Shown here: positions 11,489-23,066 of the stretch, piece by piece
Layout of the letters: each line of letters begins with the position of its first letter
Numbering within the stretch: the stretch's first letter is position 1
DNA from: Vesta saturnalis
Taxonomy: Eukaryota > Arthropoda > Insecta > Coleoptera > Lampyridae
Direction: 5' to 3'
Length of the DNA stretch: 64,000 nucleotides
NCBI GenBank assembly: GCA_036346205.1
Contig: JARFJB010001910.1
Span: 2,107,001-2,171,000 of the forward strand
Notes under the pieces: model-generated
What the model was told of the DNA's origin: nothing
Database searches by the model: none
The model's input: only the letters and a program-made list of their open reading frames with translations
Position numbers and translations under genes: made by a program

Positions 11489-11695
11489 GTGTGTGTGTGT
11501 GTGTGTGTGGGGGGGCATGTGTGCGTGCGAGCGTACGTAGGCGTGCGAACGCTCGTACGTGAGCTTGCGTACGTGCGAGCGTGCGTACGTTCGTGCGTAC
11601 GTGCGCGTGCGGCGTACGTACGAGCGTTCGCACGTGCGTGCGTACGTGCGAGCGTACGTGCGAACCGTGCGTGCGTGCGTGCGCGTTTTTCGTCT
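11489..11695. repeat. (GT)n and CpG-dense alternating block, right arm
   Basis: A GT run (11489-11510) with a short G run, then about 180 bp dominated by GTGCGTACG, GAGCGTACG and related steps, ending GTGCGTGCGTGCG. CpG is far above the local background. Confidence 0.9.
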
Positions 11696-12054
11696 GATCC
11701 TCGTGCTAAAGCAGTGCTAGTCGATTGTATGTAGTTGTAGGCCTATTGTGTTGACTAAGAGCTATAATTGGAAGCGTTGCTTGCTATACCTGACCGTGGA
11801 GTTAGTTTAATCAGCTTTTGTTTTGACAGATGTATTTATTTATGATAAGATCAGGCTTGCATGTAAAGTAATATAGAGGTGAAACTAGCTCATGTGTTTT
11901 GTGCTACACGTATCACAGTATTGAAGATTCTGTTTATGTATTAGAAAACGTATACAGCTTCGAAACAGAGTGCAAAAAAATTGAAGAAAGTGAATACGGT
12001 ACAACTTCGGCGAGCAGACTTAAAGGTTTTATGCGTACAGCATTCCAGAGCAGC

Positions 12055-12590
12055 GTTGAAACCATTTAATTTAGACTAACCTCATGTCCATGTAATAATG
12101 TCTGATAAACTATTAGGGTTATTAGCTTGCTTATAGTTACAATATAATCGTTCAAGGTGAAGACGATGAGATGGTAGTATCTCAAAAGTTCGATGATGAT
12201 GATACTTCCATGAAATTTCAAATAAAATTAGCTTACGTCACTCTTATTTTCAAATTAGAAATTTTTAAAACGTTTAGTTGACATTGCTATTAATCCCATC
12301 TGATAAAAATCCACAAAGATATATGCGGCAGAAGTGTTGAGATGCTTGAAATCGACAGCCACAATAAGAATGTGTTTTGACTTGTATGGCTTTTCAACTC
12401 CAGACACGCACCTCGACCGAGTGCGATTATCGTAAACACGGACCCCGACAAACCAGACCAGCATTGGACCTCTACAATTGACGAGAGTGGTAACAGAGGG
12501 TTGTTTGAGTTTCAAACCTACTTGTTTCTTAGGTTAACAATTTTCTCAAGGTAGAATGAGTATGTGTTGAAATAAAATTTCTATAGATAA
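12055..12590 (+). repeat. Direct repeat flanking palindrome, right copy
   Basis: Same-orientation partner of 9121-9605. It begins immediately after the right arm end GCAGCGTTGAA. This copy is slightly longer and appears less eroded. Confidence 0.75.
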
Positions 12591-13920
12591 AAACATATAG
12601 TCTACAAAGGTTAATTAATAGAAAACATTTTTAATAACATTTTTCTTAGAATAATAAAATATTCATAAACCAATACGTCAACTTAAACTCAGGTGTACAT
12701 TTTTATAAAAGTTTAAATTCTTTGTGTTTAAAACTGATTCCTTGTCTGAATGTAGATTTATAAACCTTCATGTTAATATATAGTATTTTTGAAATATCAT
12801 TCGTATATAAGAATAATACAGGTTTGCTTCAAACGATCTTCATCGTATACTTTAACAGTAAACCTTTTTCAGATAGTTGATCACCCTATTAAAATGGAGC
12901 GTTAATAGTTTATAGAAGTGAGTGTAGATAAAAAAAATACGCTACATTGCGATTGTGTTATAAACTAGTGGAGGTCGTTATTAATTCGTGTATAAGTTGA
13001 TTTTATGTAAGTAGAAGTAACAATAATACAGGTCCACTTACACATTTTATATATATTGAAAACAATTACTTGAAATAAAACGGCGTATCAACTCTAATAA
13101 TATTTTTAGAAAATATATTAACCATTTTATATTGGTTTTAGACTATTAAATTAAAAAAGTTATATAATTACACGGTAATTAGTAAATGTAAAGTATTTCT
13201 TACTACAAAATGTTATGGAATTTTAAACATTCCAAACACTTAATATGGTTTTTATAAAACAATTGTGTGTCCGTATACGAATATTTTCAAACAATTTATT
13301 TTAAGAGAAAGGTAAATGTATGTTGCTGCAAGTTAATAAAGACAATGAGGTTGTTTGTATATTTTACATTCTAATGATGGAAAATCAATAGCTAGTTTTA
13401 CACAACTAGAAAGTTTAGTTGACAAGTACACAAAGCGTGACCATCACTCAGTGCCTTAAAACGTTACAGATCTGGTATGTGTTGGTTAATCCTTTTATTT
13501 ATTTACAGATTTTTAATTACAGTTTAACACAAGCATTAAGTTTCTTTTAAAAATATTAAGGCGTACAACATTCTTAACGGACGGATAGATATTATTTTCA
13601 ATGCAGGTAAAACTATGTTTTTAATAATCGTTTAAGAAAAGACAAACTGTTATGTAATTAACTTAATAAAATGTTTTGTTCATTAGGAATGGCAGTAATT
13701 TTTATAGTTCACTGAGGATTTTAATTACGATAATAAAATAAGTGTTCTATAATTAAATTTTACTGTCATTCAAATTTCCCCACGTATGGTTAATCCTATC
13801 TTTATCTCACCTCCTTATTAGAAACGTTTTTGTCTCCAATAACATATGACCATTTTAAAATAATAGGACGTAATAATATCTTATTAATTATGCAATTATT
13901 GTATGCGTGTGCAACTCCAG
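12591..13920. other. Unassigned AT-rich sequence
   Basis: Nothing recognisable was found: no ORF with family motifs and no clear tandem or inverted repeat. Confidence 0.45.
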
Positions 13921-13969
13921 GGTTACAACCAAAGGACCTTAATTAAGGTTGAAGATAATTACTAGAAAT

Positions 13970-14130
13970 AACTCTAAGACCAAGTCCAAGTCCTGCCCCA
14001 GGTCCACTAAATACAGTTCTAAACCCTAGCTCCACCACCAAGACCTGACTCCAACCCTAGCTCCACCACCAAGGCCAAACTCTAAGACTTATCCCTAGCT
14101 CCAGCACCAAGACCAGGACCAGTTCCTCAC
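13970..14130. repeat. Imperfect C-rich tandem repeat
   Basis: Variants of CCTAGCTCCACCACCAAGAC and ACCAAGTCCAAG recur several times over about 160 bp. It stands out by base composition (A/C-rich on this strand, G-poor) and leads into the minisatellite that follows. Confidence 0.6.
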
Positions 14131-14189
14131 GTTAACAAAAGTCCTATCCGTCAAAAGGTCCTTAATACAACCATAAGACTCAAAAGAAA

Positions 14190-14690
14190 TAATAAAAATT
14201 AGGGTAATACATGTCCTATACGTAAGCGAGTAAAAATAATTAGGGTTGAAAACACGGTCTCACACGTGGATGTGTAAAAATAATTAGGACGAAAATATGG
14301 TCTCACACGGAGTATATAAAAATAAGGGTGGAAAATCCGGTCTCACACGTGGATGTGCGAAAATAAGGGTGGAAAATCCGGTCTCACACGTGGATGTGTA
14401 AAAAATAATTAGGGATGAAAATCCTGTCTCACACGTGAATATATAAAAATAAGGGTGGAAAATCCGGTCTCACACGAGGGTATATAAAATAAGGGTGAAA
14501 ATCCGGTCTCACACGTGGATGTGTAAAATAATTAGGTGAAAATCCTGTCTCACACGTGGATATATAAAATAAGGGTGGAAAATACGGTCTCACCGTAGAT
14601 GTGCAAAAATAGGTGAAAATCCGGTCTCACACGTGAGCGTGTAAAAATAAGGGTGGAAAAACCGGCCCCCCACGTGGGCATATAAAAAAG
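14190..14690 (+). repeat. Minisatellite, about 11 units of 40-50 bp
   Basis: Each unit is a variant of GGTGGAAAATCCGGTCTCAC followed by ACGTGGATGTGTAAAAATAA. Units differ by small indels and alternate between a TGTGTAAAA and a TATATAAAA ending. Most units carry CACACGTG. Units abut each other without unique spacers. The array ends at a short GC-rich patch (14690-14750), after which duplicated segment copy 2 begins. Confidence 0.9.
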
Positions 14691-14756
14691 TGAAAGGGGC
14701 GGGGCTTGTGACGTCAAAAAGGAGGGGTGGGGATGGTGCCTGCCTTCTACTGGTGT

Positions 14757-16085
14757 ATTTTTATATTAAAGTTATACAATGTAAACGTTTCAATAACACT
14801 TGCAGTTATCTAGAACTTCTTCGCGAGCATTTTGGAAACAGAATAATCTCTTGTGGAACGGACTTCGATTACCTTTTACATTCACCTGACCTTACGCCAC
14901 CAGATGCATACAATTGGGGTACGATGAAAGAGTATTCCGCTCTGATGATGCACCAATGGATATTGCAGAACTACGGCAAACAGTAATAGCTTATTTCCAA
15001 CAACTGCGTCAACCACTATTTATGAATATTTTCAATGATGTGCAAAATCGCTATGAAGCTTGTTTACGCCGTAATGGTGCTCATTTCGAACATGTAAATT
15101 ACAAAAATTAATAAAGTTGTTTTCGGTACTGTTTATTTTAGCGAATACAGTTCCATTTTTTCACGAAATTACTTTCTTCAAACGCTCACTGTCAACTAGC
15201 TACTTTTGAGATTTCTAAGCCGCCGCTGCTGATTTAACAAAGTTGAAATTTTACAAATGTGTGATTACACGTTTCAATAGCGCCATCTAGTGGTCATTTG
15301 TAACAATATAAAAGGCAACCGTCCTATAATAAGCCGAGTATATAATTGTAAATGTTTGGTATTATACATTATCAGCGGTGTGATTAACATGTGTATAATA
15401 CAATGCGTCAACATCCTATCACCTATAGATAAACATTGTTTGCCTGGAAAATTTTGAGCTCAAGCTATTTTTCTCACAGATTGAATCCAATCCAGGTGAA
15501 GATAGGCCAAAACTGCCAACTGCATTCCCAATCGACCAGATGTAATTGTATACAGAACTAGTCTCCATAAATTCTCCATAAAATTAAAACGAACAGGCCT
15601 ACATTGTTCCTTTGTCACAACGGTTACTTTGAAAACAATTTTCAATAATTTCAACCCCTTTCTGAATGGTATAAACCATTTTACTAACTAGAAATTATCT
15701 AGCCATTAACTGTCGCTACAGTACTCACAGCTTTTATGATACTTTTATTAATGCTATAATGCGAAACTAGAGTGCTGTGTTCGAAACTGTATGTGTAGTA
15801 AGTTAAGTAGTACACTTTTCGTTCTGAAATCTCGTAAATACACGCACGTAACTGAACCATGGGTGTATAACCAAGATTTTATTCAAAATTATAATTCGTT
15901 TACCAGCCTCTGGTCGTGCGAAACCATATTTTGCACACTTCTTAAGGTACTAAATCACCGTTCCATAGTGCTGGTTGAACGGAAATGTGCCAAACAAATT
16001 CATAGTGGATCATACATCTCTAGGAGGCAATTCTTCCGTTATTGTATCAGCAAGATAGAGCTCTATTAACTTACCTTCTTCTATA
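14757..16085 (+). repeat. Duplicated segment, copy 2 (partner 4466-5760)
   Basis: This is the better preserved copy of the segment at 4466-5760. It runs directly into 16.1-17.6 kb, which has degraded counterparts at 5761-6540 and 7618-8700. It carries the same mariner fragment and a second GCGCCATCTAGTGG motif at 15280-15293. Confidence 0.85.
14805..15111 (+). pseudogene. Tc1/mariner transposase C-terminal fragment, second copy
   Basis: Same content as 4515-4821. It has HSPDLTPPD with the third catalytic Asp, a frameshift near 14925, then AELRQTVIAYFQQL and the ending RRNGAHFEH. The two copies share the frameshift, so they descend from one broken fragment. No catalytic core remains. Confidence 0.8.
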
Positions 16086-16669
16086 ATGTTGCCTTTGCAG
16101 ATTGTACTGCAGCTCCATTGACAACCAAACTTTTCAACACACCAACGTACTGTCTATTGACTTGAACCATAGATTAAGGATTTTTAAGAATATCCTTTTA
16201 ATATGGTTGTCGGATTGTAAAATACCTGTACTAATTGATTGCAGAGTATCCGTAACGGCTCCTGAGTTAGTCTATAATAAACCAAGGCATTTCAATAGCT
16301 AGAGAGAGTTTAAACTCTAAGCGATAAGGAACTTAATAATTTCATGTCACGTTTACTGCGGCTTGGAGGTATATTCGAATGTACAGGATCATTCCCTGAA
16401 TTGTTTATAAATAGCCAGCATGAAAACATTTGCCGTTTGCCCCTACAAAACAAAATCACAATAAGGAGATAACAATTTACATACTTTTTGCACATGCCAT
16501 CCGTCAGAATGGGCAGGGCGGTATCCCTCCCGTGCCTACATTAACACGTCCTTCCAAAGCATAACTTTGGAAAACTCAAATTGGCAGGTTCCTTGCGTGT
16601 TTCTAACCATCAACCTTACTTATTAAAAAGCTGTGGAATGGAGAGGACAAGGGGACCGAAAAAAATACA
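16086..16669. other. Sequence between duplicated segment and mariner
   Basis: I recognise no gene. Part of it (from about 16230) is represented in degraded form at 7618 onward, so it belongs to the unit that was copied within this locus. Confidence 0.4.
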
Positions 16670-19405
16670 CAGGGGTCAAATTTGCCAATCTTGAGTTATA
16701 CGAAGTACTTTCAAAATTATACATCAAAATAATTTATATTACAAAAAATATAAAAATGGTGCAATAAAATACTTGGTAGACAACACATTTTAAAAATATT
16801 TTCAAAAATACAGGGCGGCTCATAAGCCCATGACAACACAAACTTATATATTTTTTGATTGAACACCCTATATATTATTCCGGATTTAAATTCTCCTTGC
16901 TTCGTACATTACCTCAACAAAATTTCAGCATATTATACGGCGTGCTTTCAAAGATAAGACAGTCCTTCGTCTTAATGGACATGTGTTGATCACTCTGTAT
17001 CTTTCAAGAACAAACGAAATTAATTATTATTTGTAGTAGGATATTTGATGTATACGGTCTATTTTATTTTTATACAAATGGCTACACGAAATATCGGAAG
17101 TCGTATACAGTCTGATCCAAACCGAGAGTCGTAGATTTTCTCGAAATTTTCAAATGGAACACCCTATATTTTTTATCGTCATGATATAGCTTATTTGCTA
17201 CTCTATCAATTTTATCAAGCATTCTATACCCAAACCCACTCGTTTTTTAGTTAAATGCGTCGCCATCCGAAACTGTCCGTTATTAATCAAAACTAAGCGT
17301 AAAAGTTATATCTTTAAATGGGAACACCTGTATATTTTATTCCTACTGGGTGCGAAATATAAGTACGCAACATCTTTTATATTTGTAATTATACTGATAT
17401 GTTTCAAAGTTTCAGAGATATTCATCAAAAGCTGTTATTAGACATAGCAAACTTATGAATGGTTTTATTTCAAAATTATTGTGGCATCGTTAACGTATGT
17501 ATAAATAAAGTTTTTGATATGAATTTCAAAATTTTTTAATTAAAATCTATGTTCGATATGTCTTCCGTTTTGTTGAAGGCACAACTGAAGGTGGTTTTGG
17601 ACCTTGGTACTCTTCTTATGTCGGGGGTAAAACTCTCAAACGCGTTCCTGATTCTTTGTTGCATATTTTCTTGAGTAGTTGACGGCTCTTCGTAAAGTAA
17701 TAATGGGCAGGGGCTCCATTGTGTTGCATCCACATTTCATTCCTCACAGTTATTGGTATATATGCACATAGATTTTGCAAATTATTTTCAAAGAAATCAA
17801 GATACATAGCTCCATTCAAATGCCCGTTAAAAAAATAAGGTCCAATAACATGTTCATGCTCACCAATAATTGCGTCCCAAACATTTATGGACCATTTGTG
17901 TTTATAGTCAACCTGACTGAAAATCATGGGATTCTGATCTGAATAGTAGGGAAGGTACGGCGATTCACAAATCAATGTTTGTGGCATGTAGCTTCATCCG
18001 AGAACAAAACCTTATCAAAAAAGTTGCAAGTTATTTCCATTTTATGTTAAGCCCAATTGCAAAGTACGACACGTCGCTTCAAATCCGTATCAAATAGTTG
18101 TTGATGAAACTGGATATGATACACTTGAAAACGGTTATCCCTCAAAATCCTTTAAACACTTCGTTCACTAACAGCAGAATTAATTGCTTTTTGACTAGCT
18201 GAAGGATTTTCAGTAACATAATAGACAATTCATTTTCTTCACTTCGAACGGGTCTACTCTTAACTGGTTTTGTATAGTCTACATGTCGCGTTGATATAAA
18301 TCTTTGTAATCAAATTTCCAGACTTAGCTTGTCTGGATGTCATCGTTCGGGGTAACGCTCTGCATAAACTCCACTTTCCAGAAAGGATTTTCTTTGGTAT
18401 TCCCCTAGTATAAGATCATACCTACGAGCTCAACTTTCTAGTGCTCCATCACAAAAAGCACTTTTATCAGCAAAAATCACTTGAATGAATAATTATCACT
18501 TAAAAAATGGCTTTAACACAAATAAATAATAAATAAAAGCAACACGTAACTAACAATGTACAAAACTTATAGCTGATACTTAAAATTAATGTATATTTAT
18601 TTGCAGTTACCACGCATTTTTTTTCATGGGCAGCTATTAGATTATCTTATTTTTCCCAAGAATGTACGATAACGGTATTTTTTTTACTTACCTTAGTTTA
18701 CGCTTCATGTCTAACGTATTTTAACATAGTAGAAGAACGTATTAAAAAAAAGATACTAGTCCGATTATGAAAAATATCATTAAATATTAAAATTCCTTGT
18801 AAATGGTATTATTAATATCAGAAATTTATGTCTAATAACAGCTTTTGATGAATACCTCTGAAACTATAAACGTATCAGTATAATTACAAATATAAAAGAT
18901 GATGATAGGAATAAAATATACAGGTGTTCTCTTTAAAAGATACAACTTTTACGCCTAGTTTTGATTAATAACGGGTAGTTTCGGATAAAGACGAATTTAA
19001 TTAAATACGCTATTCCATGCCGATTAAAAATATAGGGTGTTCTATTTGAAAATTTCGAGAAAATCTACTATTCTCCTTTTGGACCATACTGTATAAAAAT
19101 AAAACAGACCATATACAGAGTGATCAACACATACCCATTCAGGACAAAGAAATTGTCATATCTTCGAAAACACTCGGTATAAGATGTTAGAATTTTGTTG
19201 CGGTAAGGTACGAAGCTAGGAGAATTCAAATCTGGAATAATACATAGGGTGTTCTATTAAAAAAATATGTGTGTCACGGACTTATGGGCCACCCTGTATT
19301 TGTAAAAATATTTTTTAAATGTGCTGTCTAGCAAGCATTTGATTGGTCTATTTTAACAGTTTTTCTAATATAAATCATTTAGAAGTAGTAGACGACAGGA
19401 CCCTG
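16670..19405 (-). mobile_element. Tc1/mariner element with nested terminal repeats
   Basis: Outer ends are CAGGGGTCAAATT (16670) and GACAGGACCCTG (ending 19405, followed by TA). The flanks of an inner pair of tips, TA-CAGGGCGGC at 16809 and CACCCTG-TA ending 19298, are also inverted repeats of each other. The terminal repeats are therefore several hundred bp long and contain a second tip inside. The inner part holds the transposase relic 17540-18460 on the minus strand. The left outer TA has changed to CA, if my boundary is right. The element is old, with many mismatches between arms. Confidence 0.7.
17540..18460 (-). pseudogene. Tc1/mariner transposase, decayed
   Basis: Read on the minus strand, the relic starts near 18460 with AERYPER (the RFP-x-R region after the first helix-turn-helix). 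It continues with SERSV and RFQVYHIQFHQQL of the DNA-binding part. FFDKVLFSDEAT (18000-18040) carries the first catalytic Asp, and NVWDAIIGEHEHVIGPYFF lies at 17830-17890. MWMQHNGAPAHY has Asn where the second catalytic Asp should be. The ending NGRHIEH lies near 17550. The third Asp motif is not visible. At least one in-frame stop and several frame changes occur, so the enzyme is dead. The D-to-N change at the second site alone would inactivate it. Confidence 0.85.
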
Positions 19406-20685
19406 TATATCTTAAGCATAAAAACTGTTTTATGATTGATCGCATTAACTGATGAACGTCAGTAACAGTGCAATATTAGCTTAAAACCGGATTGATAGTG
19501 TTGCATTCAATTTTGTATAATATAACAAAAACTTTAACATGTTTTATAGAATTTTCTTAGTAAAGTATTCTCGTATTTAAATAGAGTGAGCACATTTTGA
19601 TATATACTTCTAATAATTATATACACCCCACGTTTAAAGTTATAATCATGATACATTGTGTTCAAATGTATTAGCAATAACTTTACATTAGGCGTTTACA
19701 TACCTTGCAATTTTCCATTATTTCGCAAATTAAGTCCATATTGAACCAATTCTGCAATGAACTGCTCATAAATAACTACTAGCAATGAAAGTCATCTCAC
19801 ATTTGATTTATTTCATGCAGACTGTACTTGAATTAAGTGCGAACACCTTTTAAACAAATTACACCGACAAAGAATAATATGCGATACTCTGTAGTATTAT
19901 TACAGTTTAAATATCGAGTAGAAGAAAAACTGTAAGAAATAGTGGTAGTTTTACATTCATAATGTAGATAAACATGATATACGGTCTGAACGGTTAACAA
20001 TGCATAGAATTTTAAGTCACGATTTTATGAAAAGATTATAAACTATCAATGTCATTGTTTACTTGACATCTACAAACTACAAACCAACGATCTAGAACTA
20101 CAGCACGAAATGCAGTTTGCTAGAAAAAAATAGTACCTACTGTTGGGAATTGTACTCTGAAATTAGATCTTATGGTACGATTTTCATGTAAATAACACAA
20201 AATTTTTTTAATTGTATACAATCTATGTTTAGGAAGTGTTTATTATAACGGATTCTTTTCCCTTTATACAAAAATCATACAGTACAGTGTGCTCTATTAT
20301 TTACAATTTTTACAATACGTACACACTTGCAATCAAAATTCATAATAACCGGATGTCATCATTATGCATCTGTCAAATTGCAATTAGAAAATTTAAGTGT
20401 CTATTGCAAAATCTGCGTGATACTGTTGCGTGCTCGATCAGACTATACGGGAATTTAATTTTTTTCGAAACTAATAATAATAATAGCCATAATTTAGCCA
20501 TACTATAGAGAATCTACATTTAACAAAAGAAATAAATTACGGATAACAAACCAAACATTTCGCTAAAGTTGCGCAACCAGGGATGCGCCATAATATTCGC
20601 TTTCTGTTTCTTCCTTGCGAACCACATTCACGCATTGCATTCGGTAAATTTGAGTAAAATTAAAATTTATTCTATTCATTCAATC
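19406..20685. other. Unassigned AT-rich sequence
   Basis: No coding motif, RNA gene or repeat could be supported. A 90-codon ORF at 20236-20508 shows no recognisable feature. Confidence 0.45.
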
Positions 20686-20689
20686 ATAA

Positions 20690-21312
20690 AGGGTGTGGCA
20701 CGAAGAGCTTTCATTAAAAGTAATGGTGGATACAGTTATGTTAAAAATCTGAAATTACGAAGCTGTAAGTTTTGGGATGACGCTGAGTTCAAATATAATA
20801 TTGTCCTGAATGTGTCACTTCCAGTTATACCGGAAGTAGACGTCAACTTTGTTATTTTAAATGGAACCTAATATTTTTTATTTTATTTTCGAATTCTATA
20901 TGAAATTCTAGATAAAATTTGTGCACAATGTGCTATACCAAAAATGAAGTATTTTCGAGATATTTCGATTTCTTTAAAAATTTTGAAAAAATCCTAGTCC
21001 ACATTGAATAACGATATCTCCATTAATAACGAAGCTAGTGACGTGAAATTGTAACCAATAAACAACAAGCGCTTGACCGTTAACTCCATATATCCATCTC
21101 ATTGATATTTCATACAGGGTGTTTTAAACTTAGCCGCCAACATCACAATTTAAATACCCTGTATTTTATTACATTTTCCGCTGTATTTTTTTAAGCCAAT
21201 TCGTTTGGTATCAGTATTCCCTATACCTAAATCCAACCACTTTTGAGATATTTCATTATCTTAGTTAAAACATAACAACACTTAATTATTTCAACATTAG
21301 TACAGGGTAGGC
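20690..21312 (+). repeat. Interspersed repeat copy 1 (partner 43810-44456)
   Basis: About 620 bp, roughly 95% identical by eye to 43810-44456 and in the same orientation. It begins GGGTGTGGCACGAAGAG and ends TTTCAACATTAGTA in both copies. Inside lies a TA-CAGGGTGTTTTAAAC module (21114). Its right tip CACCCTGTA is intact in the other copy but shortened here by a deletion of about 35 bp. This is probably a non-autonomous DNA transposon with a smaller one nested inside. Confidence 0.75.
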
Positions 21313-22263
21313 CATGATTTCCATTATTTAAGGTGATATTTTGTTATTTTTTCATAAGTTATTAATTCTGAAAAGTAACCAATAGGCTGAAAGAATTATT
21401 AATTGTGGATATCATTAAAAACGTTGACTAGGTATTTTGTATTAATTTAATTAGATAACTTACAAGCAAAAATAACTAAATGTAATATTAAACAAATGTA
21501 GTGACCTTCGATTTGACATATCTAACCACTCAATTTCATCTAACTTATGTCTGATTCTCTTTCTTTCCTTAATGCCAAAAATTAATTGTAAACATGAATT
21601 CTGTACCCGTTTTATTCTATTTACATCAAGATTGTCTAAACATTTGCCATATACAGTGCTTCCGAAATTAGTGTGGTAGAACTAACGAGCCACAGAGCAT
21701 TTTGTTGTGATTTAGTACATGTCTATTTGTATAGAGTATTCTAAGCTTACCGTAAGATCTCTGCAGTAGTTTAGTAATATATGATTTAAAACGGAAATTA
21801 GTATCTAAGTTTTATGTAACATCCGCTGCTCTAACATTTACACCATGGATCATAATTTAAAGTTGATTTGTAAGTTCAACGCTACGTTTTCGATTGCCAA
21901 AGACCAGCACAGTAGATTTTGTAGGATTTATAGCTAAGCTATGATTAGAAGAAGCTTCAATAAGATGTGAAAAATCTGTGTTTATATAGTGTGAGGCAAG
22001 ATGAACATCAGGTGCTTGAAACGCAAAGTACTATTGGGTATCACCTGCATATAAATGGAATTCGCAATATCAAATATTGGTATATATAGGAAAGAAGTCC
22101 TCAAATAGAACCTTGTGGAACTCCATGACTTACGGCTAGTTTTTCAGATACATTATTTCCAATTCTCACTCTTTGAAATTGCTCGGTAAGATAGATATTG
22201 AAAATAGAATTCACAATATCAGCACATCCAACATAGTGAAGGATAGATATAAGAAGGGTGGGT

Positions 22264-22380
22264 GTAGGACGTTTCGCCGCGGCCGGATCGCCGCGACTGT
22301 TTCGCCGCCGCCGTTTCGCCGCAGGGCCAATTCGCCGCTGGCCGTTTCGGCGCGGCCGTTCCTCCGCCAAAAGTTTCGAT
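22264..22380. repeat. MULE left TIR: tandem GTTTCGCCGC sub-repeats
   Basis: Six to seven variants of GGCCGTTTCGCCGC, each 14-16 bp, in tandem. The inverted counterpart is at 22962-23066. Its GC content is extreme against the AT-rich surroundings. Confidence 0.9.
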
Positions 22381-22735
22381 GTTTTAATAGGGAATCTCGT
22401 AAACTATAGCTCGTATGAAAAAATGGGCCTCGCATCCTCAATCTCTTTTTTTGAGAAAACACTACAAATTGCGTTGTAAATATGAATTAAATTAGAGACG
22501 GAATTAACACACTGTATAAAATGTTGTTTTAATTCGTTTATATTATTATTTTTTTAATATCTATAAATTGTAATAAAAAACTATTTTTTTTCTAAAAAGC
22601 AGTAAAAATGAGTTCATAAAATGCCCATTCCAAATAAAGATACATATTTTCGAAAAAGAAATGTTTATTATTTCCTATGTAAATACTACAATACGTCAAA
22701 TAATTACATTAAATACATACAATACCTACATTATA

Positions 22736-22965
22736 TTAATGAAATTGGTAATTATGGGCGATTGAACACAAATATTCTAAAATTGTTCTGTCATTAAATT
22801 CTCTCACAATTCTTAAAATTCTGTCGTCAGCTAAACGAAATTTCCTTAGTTTCTGAGGGGGAGCTTGACCGGCCATAAGTTGCTCCATATATACATCACG
22901 ATCCTTCTGAATTTTTCGCAATCCTTCAATAAATTTCCAAATAGAATAAAATAATGTTGGCGGCG
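22736..22965 (-). pseudogene. C-terminal remnant of MULE transposase
   Basis: Reads IWKFIEGLRKIQKDRDVYME, then QLMAGQAPPQKLRKFRLADD, and finishes with DRTILEYLCSIAHNYQFH and a stop. The order FI-AL...Q...AGQxPP...R...RI..IV.....R.I..YL..IAHN is what I know from the C-terminal tails of insect MULE/FLYWCH-type transposases. The catalytic DDE domain and any zinc finger are absent. It reads through without a stop over this part, which suggests fairly recent deletion of the rest. Confidence 0.6.
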
Positions 22966-23066
22966 AAACGGCTCGCGCCGAAACGGCCAGCGGCGAACTG
23001 GCCCTGCGGCGAAACGGCCGCGGCGAAACGGGCGCGGCGAACCGGCCGCGCCGAAACGTCCCACAC
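22962..23066. repeat. MULE right TIR: tandem GCGGCGAAAC sub-repeats
   Basis: Inverted partner of 22264-22380. Sub-repeats are variants of GCGGCGAAACGGCC. It ends GAAACGTCCCACACC. Confidence 0.9.

Larger units (their letters stand above)
9606..12062. repeat. Large fold-back palindrome, about 2.45 kb
   Basis: The left arm (9606 to about 10755) is the reverse complement of the right arm (about 10865 to 12062). Both outer ends read TTCAACGCTGCTCT inward. Each arm contains, from outside in, a 350-bp unique part, a CpG-dense alternating block, a CA/GT microsatellite, AAT repeats, and a segment with GATGATGA runs. The spacer of about 100 bp contains a further small hairpin with ACCTCGACCATAAA and its complement. 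It may be a Foldback-type transposon or a hairpin-derived assembly feature. An acidic ORF of 62 codons (11039-11227) is open only in the right arm. A diverged relative of the core lies at 55905-56180. Confidence 0.85.

Noticed and set aside
14190..14690. CRISPR-like array of regularly spaced repeats
   Set aside because: Units abut and vary by indels, with no conserved repeat separated by unique spacers and no cas-like genes. The window is eukaryotic.
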